From: Nanoarchaeales archaeon
GTDB taxonomy: Archaea; Nanobdellota; Nanobdellia; Woesearchaeales; UBA583
NCBI GenBank assembly: GCA_013215525.1
Contig: JABSQY010000069.1
Coordinates: forward strand, 1 to 9,597
Direction: 5' to 3'
DNA: 9,597 bases
The position numbers and the translations under genes are program-made. A model generated the notes under the pieces. That model worked only from the letters and a program-made list of their open reading frames with translations, was not told the DNA's origin and did no database searches. Below are positions 4,666-9,597 of the stretch, in pieces (the first letter of the stretch is position 1; each line of letters starts with the position of its first letter).

Positions 4666-5838
4666 TTAGCCTTTCCAGTTTATTATTGGTAAAATATGTG
4701 CTACAGTTTCAACACTCTCAGACTGCGCAGCCATAACATCATAAATATTTTTATATGCAAAAGGACTCTCATCAATTCTACTCTCATCTACAGGAGCTAC
4801 AATTCCATCCATGGACTTTTCAAATTCTTCTAAACTAACTTCTCGACGAGCTTGTCCACGACTTAACTTTCTACCTGCTCCATGTGAAGACGATTGAAGA
4901 AATTTTTCATTCCCTTTCCCTTTAACTAAAAAGCAACCATCACGCATATTGGCAGGAATCACTCCACGTTCATTTAACTTAGCAGGCGTTGCACCTTTCC
5001 TATGAACAAAATAATTAGCTTCAGGCACGCAATGATTATGATTCTTATTAACCCACATCTCAAAACTAATCTTTTTATCATTTAACACATCACGCAAAAC
5101 ATCCTGTACACGATACGCCATCTCAAGACGATTAAGTAAAGCAAACTCAAGACCAAATTTTAAAACAGACATATACTCTATGCCATCTTTTGACAATACA
5201 TCAAGTGCATGAGTCTCTTCAAACTTAGTATCAGAACCACTCGCAGACTTCATATAATGAGTTGCAATTTTGTGTCCCACACCACGTGAACCAGAATGAA
5301 TAACAAGCCATAACTGATCTGGATTAGGAGTAATAGAATCAGCACCAATCTCAATAAAATGATTTCCAGAACCAAGTGAACCAAGATGCGCCTTTGCTTG
5401 AGTTTTTACAAACTTAAAAATATCATCATTATATTCTCGTTTAGAAAACTTAAGAACACTAACACCAAAACCACGTGACGTAAAATTCGACACATCTCCA
5501 TGACTCCCAATTTTACCTTTCCCCATAGGAATAGAATCATTAACTAAATCAAAAATCTTTGAAGAATTAGAACGTACAAGTTCAACAATGTTAGGATAAG
5601 AAAATTTACAAGCAATCATACCACAACCAATATCATAACCAACCCAAGAAGGTACAACAACCCCACGAGTTCGAAACACAGAACCAATTGGCGCGACGTA
5701 ACCTTTGTGAGCATCAGGCATAAGTGATGCAGACTTTACAAAAGAATGTGCGCAACAATCATCAAACTGTTTTTTTGTATCTTCATCTAAATCAATTGAA
5801 AAATTAGTAATCTTTGGTTTATGTGTGTTATTGTCCAT
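4666..5838 (-). CDS. rtcB: RNA-splicing ligase RtcB
   Basis: RtcB joins RNA 2',3'-cyclic phosphate (or 3'-phosphate) ends to 5'-OH ends using GTP and Mn2+. In archaea it seals tRNA halves after intron removal and also repairs RNA. All family landmarks are visible in these 390 residues: MPDAHKGY (40-47), GYDIGCGM with metal ligands Asp69 and Cys72, GSLGSGNHF (153-161) with His160, HSGSRGVGH with His181, NHNHC (266-270), and SHGAGRKLSRGQA with His319, the equivalent of the guanylylated histidine. The C-terminal WKG has Lys389, the nucleotide-contacting lysine. It is close to the compact bacterial-type length (~400) rather than the ~480 of many archaeal enzymes, and has no intein, although rtcB is a common intein host. 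No archease gene, its usual activator, is in this window. The ATG at 5836-5838 has a TATA-like tract just upstream. Confidence 0.96.
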   Translation of the reverse strand: MDNNTHKPKITNFSIDLDEDTKKQFDDCCAHSFVKSASLMPDAHKGYVAPIGSVFRTRGVVVPSWVGYDIGCGMIACKFSYPNIVELVRSNSSKIFDLVNDSIPMGKGKIGSHGDVSNFTSRGFGVSVLKFSKREYNDDIFKFVKTQAKAHLGSLGSGNHFIEIGADSITPNPDQLWLVIHSGSRGVGHKIATHYMKSASGSDTKFEETHALDVLSKDGIEYMSVLKFGLEFALLNRLEMAYRVQDVLRDVLNDKKISFEMWVNKNHNHCVPEANYFVHRKGATPAKLNERGVIPANMRDGCFLVKGKGNEKFLQSSSHGAGRKLSRGQARREVSLEEFEKSMDGIVAPVDESRIDESPFAYKNIYDVMAAQSESVETVAHILPIINWKG

Positions 5839-5852
5839 TTTAAAATATTTAT

Positions 5853-5866
5853 TTATATATAATAAA
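5853..5866 (-). promoter_or_regulatory. TATA-like tract of rtcB
   Basis: AT-only tract containing TTATATATAAA-type sequence on the minus strand, about 20-26 bases before the rtcB ATG. Confidence 0.45.
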
Positions 5867-5930
5867 AATAAGATTAAATGATTTATAAACTCATTTATAT
5901 AAAATATAGGTTATAATAAATGATACTATT

Positions 5931-5943
5931 AAAAGTGTGAATT
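5931..5943 (+). repeat. Copy 2 of the 13-bp intergenic motif
   Basis: AAAAGTGTGAATT again. It lies 4 bases beyond the pilin-propeller stop and 93 bases upstream of the rtcB start. With copy 1 it shares 17 bases (TATTAAAAGTGTGAATT). The extended AAACAACA/AAGTGAA pattern is not clearly present here. Confidence 0.6.
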
Positions 5944-5947
5944 AAAA

Positions 5948-7513
5948 TTAACAAACACCACTGCCAGAATAACTACAAGAACCACCTGTGGAATTTAATC
6001 TTAAAATCCAGAAATCTCCTCCAGTACCAAAAGTAGTAGTACGACCAGCAACTACAATATCCCCATAAGGAAGTTCAAGTAAACTTTCAGATTTTTCATC
6101 AGAACCACCACCATAAGTTTTATTCCACAACTCATTTCCATTAGTATCATACTTAACTAATAAAAACTCATTCCCTAAAACACTCTTATAACCTGAAGTT
6201 AATAAATTACCATCTGAAGTTTTAATTAACTGACGAGGATTAGTAACATCTCCTGCATCACCAAAAGTTTTATTCCAAATCATAGTTCCTGTAGAATCAA
6301 CCTTAAACACAAACAAATCCTCTGAACCTACGGCAAGAGGCGCAGACACATAACCAGACACAACTAAATCATTACCTACTTCTACAACACCATACCCTCG
6401 GTCGCTCCCAGTACTACCATAAGTTTTATTCCAAATATGATTTCCATTAGTATCAATCTTAAGTAACCAAATATCATTACTACCAGCACCAAAAGATGTA
6501 GTTAAACCTGTATACACAAAATTCCCATCACTCGTTGTAGTAAATCCTCTCTTTTTAAAAATCTCACTTCCAGTCCCACCATAAGTTTTATTCCAAATTT
6601 CATTACCATTTGAATCCAATTTTATAATCCATAAATCATTACTACCTGCACCATAAGAACCAGTATAACCATTTAAATATAAATCTCCATTTCCATCTTC
6701 ATAAACACCTCTAATATGGTCTGAACTAGACCCTCCAAAAGTTTTATTCCATAAATGATTACCATCAGAATCCAATCTTAACACCCAAATATCATAAGCA
6801 CCAGCACCATAAGAACTAGTATCGCCAACAAGAATATAATCTGAATTTGAACTCTCAATCACATCTTCTGCTTCCTCAGAACCAGTTCCACCAAATGATT
6901 TACTCCAAAGCATTCCACCAGACAGATTAGTCTTAACTAACCAAAAATCAAGACCACCAGCACCATAAGATCTAGTATAACCTGCTGAAAGCAAAGAATT
7001 ATCAGAAGTACTAATAATTTTCTTTAAATATTCAGAGCCTGGTCCACCATAAATATTTGCAAAAAATAAATTTTTAGAAATAACTAATACTTGTTCATCA
7101 ATATAAATATATTTAGTAATTACATTATCCTTAGTATACACAACTACTTCATGTTCACCACTAGTAATTTCAGAATCACAATTACTTAAATCTAAATTAA
7201 AAAAACCAGAAGAAATATTATTACTAGAGCCTAAATCACAATTAATTCCCGAGATTTCAATAGATGTAATCTCAACATCCTTTAAACCTGAATTTCTTAA
7301 ATATAAAGAATCTACAATTACATTTTCAATACTTAAATCTGAATTAAAAGAATTACTATCAGACTCAACATCATTTAACATTGTACTTGAAAAACTAGTA
7401 AACCATCCTTGGAAACCGACAACTGCAACAACAGAAACAACTAAGAGTAAAGCAGTAGCTACAACTGGACTTATCGCCTTTTTAGTTATATTTTTATAAT
7501 TTGATATATACAT
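5948..7513 (-). CDS. Archaeal type IV pilin fused to a seven-bladed beta-propeller
   Basis: A 521-residue surface protein with three parts. Residues 1-38 form an archaeal class III prepilin signal and pilin helix: KKAISPVVATALLLVVSV fits cleavage after Ala13 by an archaeal prepilin peptidase, with the hydrophobic helix kept for filament assembly. Residues about 60-148 form a small beta domain typical of archaeal pilin-like proteins (VIVDSLYLRNSGLKDV). Residues 155-509 hold seven repeats of 50-54 residues, with GG-type turns at 155, 207, 259, 311, 365, 417 and 467. The consensus has YGG-TGSE, G-T-SYGAGSNDIW, a K-D-NGN turn and WNKT. Seven tryptophan/glycine repeats of this size indicate a seven-bladed propeller. 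Five repeat boundaries carry the N-glycosylation sequon NKT. The end (SCSYSGSGVC) has two cysteines that could pair. It is probably a minor or tip pilin, or a membrane-anchored display protein used for binding. No pilus assembly genes are in this window. Confidence 0.85.
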   Translation of the reverse strand: MYISNYKNITKKAISPVVATALLLVVSVVAVVGFQGWFTSFSSTMLNDVESDSNSFNSDLSIENVIVDSLYLRNSGLKDVEITSIEISGINCDLGSSNNISSGFFNLDLSNCDSEITSGEHEVVVYTKDNVITKYIYIDEQVLVISKNLFFANIYGGPGSEYLKKIISTSDNSLLSAGYTRSYGAGGLDFWLVKTNLSGGMLWSKSFGGTGSEEAEDVIESSNSDYILVGDTSSYGAGAYDIWVLRLDSDGNHLWNKTFGGSSSDHIRGVYEDGNGDLYLNGYTGSYGAGSNDLWIIKLDSNGNEIWNKTYGGTGSEIFKKRGFTTTSDGNFVYTGLTTSFGAGSNDIWLLKIDTNGNHIWNKTYGSTGSDRGYGVVEVGNDLVVSGYVSAPLAVGSEDLFVFKVDSTGTMIWNKTFGDAGDVTNPRQLIKTSDGNLLTSGYKSVLGNEFLLVKYDTNGNELWNKTYGGGSDEKSESLLELPYGDIVVAGRTTTFGTGGDFWILRLNSTGGSCSYSGSGVC

Positions 7514-7530
7514 AATATTTTTTTACATTT

Positions 7531-7543
7531 TTTATATATAAAG
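7531..7543 (-). promoter_or_regulatory. TATA-like box of the pilin-propeller gene
   Basis: CTTTATATATAAA on the minus strand, centred about 24 bases before the ATG at 7513. Confidence 0.5.
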
Positions 7544-7562
7544 ATTAATATTAACTATGACA

Positions 7563-7592
7563 AAAATAAAGTAAAATAAAGTATAATAAAGT
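7563..7592. repeat. 10-bp tandem repeat, three units
   Basis: AAAATAAAGT at 7563 and 7573, and ATAATAAAGT at 7583. The tract is immediately followed by further A/T-rich sequence and the 13-bp repeat array. Confidence 0.6.
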
Positions 7593-7607
7593 AAATAAAA
7601 TAAAAAT

Positions 7608-7690
7608 AATTCAAATAAATAATTCAAATAAATAATTCAAATAAATAATTCAAATAAATAATTCAAATAAATAATTCAAATAAATAATTC
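7608..7690. repeat. 13-bp tandem repeat, six perfect units plus a partial
   Basis: AATTCAAATAAAT is repeated without change at 7608, 7621, 7634, 7647, 7660 and 7673. A seventh unit begins at 7686 (AATTCACA) and runs into the 13-bp motif at 7696. It lies between the divergent pilin-propeller and malic enzyme genes. The perfect identity suggests recent slippage expansion. The period of 13 is not a multiple of three, so it is not a coding repeat. Confidence 0.95.
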
Positions 7691-7695
7691 ACATC

Positions 7696-7708
7696 AAAAG
7701 TGTGAATT
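7696..7708 (+). repeat. Copy 3 of the 13-bp intergenic motif, within a dyad
   Basis: AAAAGTGTGAATT. Here TGTGAATT (7701-7708) also forms a perfect inverted repeat with AATTCACA (7686-7693), 7 bases apart. The site is 95 bases before the malic enzyme ATG and shares the downstream AAACAACA and AAGTGAA spacing with copy 1. Confidence 0.6.
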
Positions 7709-7773
7709 AAATCAAACAACAATCACCATTCAACAAGTGAATATAATTGATTTTTTTTCAAGTACAAAACACA

Positions 7774-7781
7774 TTTATAAA
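7774..7781 (+). promoter_or_regulatory. TATA-like box of the malic enzyme gene
   Basis: TTTATAAA centred 25-26 bases before ATG 7803. It supports that start and argues against the upstream in-frame GTG at 7737. Confidence 0.6.
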
Positions 7782-7802
7782 CAAACAAACTGTAATTATA
7801 CT

Positions 7803-8969
7803 ATGACAGAAATAAAAAAAGACTTTAATAAAATGAGTATGGAACTCCACGAAAAATATGGTGGAAAATTAGAAATTAATGCAATTGTACCAATGGAGAC
7901 AAAAGATGACTTATCAGCAGCGTATTCTCCAGGTGTAGCAGAACCATGTTTAGTAATTCAAAAAGACCCAAGTAGATTAAAAGATTTAACAATTAATGGA
8001 AAAACAATTGCTGTAATTACAGATGGAACAGCTGTATTAGGACTTGGGGACATCGGACCAAAAGCAGCACTGCCTGTAATGGAAGGAAAATCTGCATTAT
8101 TTAAAAGATTTGCAAACATTAATTCATTCCCTCTAGCATTAGATACAACAGATGTAGAAAAATTCATTGAAACAGTTAAAATGCTTGCACCATCTTTTGC
8201 AGGAATTAACTTAGAAGATATAAGTGCACCAAGATGTTTTGAAATCGAAGAAAGATTAAAAGCAGAATTAGATATCCCAGTATTTCACGACGACCAACAC
8301 GGGACAGCAATTGTAGTTCTAGCTGGATTAATCAACGCATTACCATTAGTAAACAAAGTAAAAGAAGATGTAAAAGTTGTAATCAATGGAGCAGGTGCCG
8401 CAGGAGTTGCAATTACTAAATTATTAAACAGAGCAGGTTACAAACACTTAATCGCTACAGATAGTAAAGGAATCCTAAGTAAAAATAGAACAGATTTAAA
8501 CAAAACAAAACAAGGATTATTAGATTTTACAAATGAAAATAATATTGACGGAAGTCTTAAAGAAGCAATAGATGGAGCAGATATTTTTATTGGAGTATCA
8601 GTTGCAAATTTATTAAGTGTAGAAGATGTTCAAACAATGAATAAAGATGCAATCATTTTCGGATTAGCAAATCCAAATCCAGAAATTACACCAGAATTAG
8701 CAAAACAAGGTGGAGCAAAAATTATAGCAACTGGACGTTCTGATTACGCAAACCAAGTAAACAATGTTTTAGTATTCCCAGGAATTTTCAAAGGAGCATT
8801 AGAATCCGGAGCAACAAAAATCACTGAAGAAATGAAGATAGCTGCAGCAGAAGGTGTTGCAAGTTTAGTAAAAGAACCAAGTTTCGATATGATTATCCCA
8901 TCTCCATTCCAAGAAGGTGTTGCAGAGATTGTAGCAAAAGCAGTGTCCGATTTTGTAAATAAACAATAA
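7803..8969 (+). CDS. NAD(P)-dependent malic enzyme (short, prokaryotic type)
   Basis: Oxidative decarboxylation of malate to pyruvate and CO2 with reduction of NAD(P)+, linking C4 acids to pyruvate in the cytoplasm. From ATG 7803 the protein is 388 residues, the normal length of the short bacterial/archaeal form without a phosphotransacetylase domain. Landmarks: AAYSPGVAEPC with the proton-donor Tyr41, TDGTAVLGLGDIGP, MEGK with the catalytic Lys96, INLEDISAP (metal ligands Glu137, Asp138), FHDDQHGT (Asp163), a Rossmann glycine turn NGAGAAG (195-201), and FGLANPNPEI and NNVLVFPGIFKGAL near the end. An acidic residue ends the second Rossmann strand (ATD, Asp220), which often goes with NAD+, but cofactor choice is uncertain. 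A GTG at 7737 would add 22 residues unlike the family N-terminus; the TATA-like box at 7774-7781 favours ATG 7803. It reads opposite to its neighbours on both sides. Confidence 0.95.
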   Translation: MTEIKKDFNKMSMELHEKYGGKLEINAIVPMETKDDLSAAYSPGVAEPCLVIQKDPSRLKDLTINGKTIAVITDGTAVLGLGDIGPKAALPVMEGKSALFKRFANINSFPLALDTTDVEKFIETVKMLAPSFAGINLEDISAPRCFEIEERLKAELDIPVFHDDQHGTAIVVLAGLINALPLVNKVKEDVKVVINGAGAAGVAITKLLNRAGYKHLIATDSKGILSKNRTDLNKTKQGLLDFTNENNIDGSLKEAIDGADIFIGVSVANLLSVEDVQTMNKDAIIFGLANPNPEITPELAKQGGAKIIATGRSDYANQVNNVLVFPGIFKGALESGATKITEEMKIAAAEGVASLVKEPSFDMIIPSPFQEGVAEIVAKAVSDFVNKQ

Positions 8970-8987
8970 TATATTATTGTTTATTTA
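8956..8987. terminator. 32-base perfect palindrome over the malic enzyme stop
   Basis: Sixteen-base arms, the left one TAAATAAACAATAATA, with no spacer. The stop codon (8967-8969) is inside the left arm. A T-rich tract follows (GTTTTATTTTATAATTTTT). It looks like a hairpin terminator starting within the last codons; it also ends transcription ahead of the opposing gene remnant. Confidence 0.6.
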
Positions 8988-9026
8988 GTTTTATTTTATA
9001 ATTTTTATCTAATTCTAAAAACCTAC

Positions 9027-9057
9027 ATCTTGAGTCATACAAAATTTCATTCAAGAT
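9027..9057 (-). terminator. Inverted repeat over the stop of the broken membrane gene
   Basis: Arms ATCTTGA and TCAAGAT separated by 17 bases. The TGA stop of the minus-strand reading frame (9051-9053) lies in one arm. A weaker candidate than the other palindromes because of the long loop. Confidence 0.35.
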
Positions 9058-9580
9058 AAAAAGAAAAATAAAAAACAAACCATAATAATTCTTCTAAAAA
9101 ATAAATATAAATTTCTAGACTCTAAAAAAATCCAAAAATAACCTAAAAAATAAATAAGAGACATATATAAAACTTGTAAAAAATCACTATTGAAATCTAA
9201 GAATTCTGAAATCCCAATTGATACAAATAAAGGTATATACATAAAAGCAAATAAAATCCATCCAATTGTAAAACTAAAAAACCGATCATCATAAGAGTTC
9301 AAAATAACAATAATAAAAGTTCCAATAAAATAAGCTAAAATAAAATAAAAATAAAAGTAATACTTTTTTCACCAAACTTGAAATATTTGTATAATTTATC
9401 AAAACTATAAACAAGCATAAAAATAAAACTAGAACCACCAAAAATATTCAAGACCATAGTAATATCTTCTAACATATATAAGAAGATTTGAAAAGAAAAC
9501 ATAAATAAAATCAAAATATAAACTAAAACTTGTTATGTGAAAAAAACATTCAACTTTTTTACTTTTAAATTTTTAATCAT
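9051..9580 (-). pseudogene. Multi-pass membrane protein gene broken by a stop codon and a frameshift
   Basis: Three pieces on the minus strand read as one membrane protein of about 176 residues. From ATG 9580 the frame gives MIKNLKVKKLNVFFT and then a TAA at 9533-9535. The same frame continues with QVLVYILILFMFSFQIF and two further hydrophobic segments to about 9370 (KYFKFGEK). At a run of six A (9364-9369 on the plus strand as T) the frame must shift by one base to continue as KYYFYFYFILAYF, and then runs open to the TGA at 9051. Restoring one A would join the parts exactly. About six membrane segments result, with no motif I recognise. An ATG-like start for the last 83 residues alone would be the TTG at 9302, inside a hydrophobic run, which is unlikely to be real. 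Two independent lesions favour a decayed gene over a sequencing error. Confidence 0.65.
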
Positions 9581-9597
9581 AAAAAAATCAACAAATT

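Noticed and set aside
7608..7690. CRISPR-like array
   Set aside because: The units are directly adjacent 13-mers with no spacers, so this is a simple tandem repeat.
7737..7802. GTG-initiated N-terminal extension of the malic enzyme
   Set aside because: The 22 extra residues do not resemble the family N-terminus, and a well-placed TATA-like box lies inside this stretch. The GTG belongs to the shared AAGTGAA part of the intergenic motif.
7958..8167. 69-codon minus-strand open frame
   Set aside because: It is antisense to the conserved N-terminal half of the malic enzyme, with no independent features.

Overview
This is a low-GC (roughly 30 %), gene-sparse stretch that most likely comes from an archaeon, probably a small-genome DPANN/Nanoarchaeota-type lineage. 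The archaeal assignment rests on two things. One protein carries an archaeal class III pilin N-terminus. Nearly every gene also has an AT-rich TATA-like box about 20-28 bases before its start codon with no Shine-Dalgarno sequence, as expected for leaderless archaeal transcripts. The lineage is inference only: there is no rRNA or other marker gene here.

Layout, left to right. A small membrane-anchored protein of unknown function (15-410, -) is followed by an MgtE magnesium channel (514-1818, -). A gene-free stretch (1819-2258) holds debris: a C-terminal membrane-anchor relic and a possible recombinase relic broken by a large hairpin. MsrB methionine sulfoxide reductase (2259-2594, +) converges on a small cupin (2617-2997, -), with one perfect palindrome between them. 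A PC4-like small protein (3168-3410, +) is followed by a broken second copy of its 3' end (3485-3613) and a series of palindromes. A coiled-coil protein (3869-4318, -) comes next, with a candidate structured small RNA upstream of it (about 4373-4438, -). RtcB RNA ligase (4666-5838, -) and a 521-residue pilin fused to a seven-bladed propeller (5948-7513, -) follow. A tandem-repeat tract (7563-7690) precedes an NAD(P)-dependent malic enzyme (7803-8969, +). The window ends in a multi-pass membrane protein gene broken by a stop codon and a frameshift (9051-9580, -).

Functionally these look like independent housekeeping or surface genes, each with its own promoter, rather than one operon or system: Mg2+ uptake, oxidised-protein repair, RNA ligation/tRNA splicing, carbon metabolism and cell-surface display. 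No tRNA, rRNA, CRISPR array, insertion sequence or intact mobile element was seen. I found no multi-gene novel system. The most interesting items are the pilin-propeller with one N-glycosylation sequon per repeat in five consecutive repeats, the candidate hairpin RNA, a 13-bp motif repeated in three intergenic regions, and several genes caught in decay.
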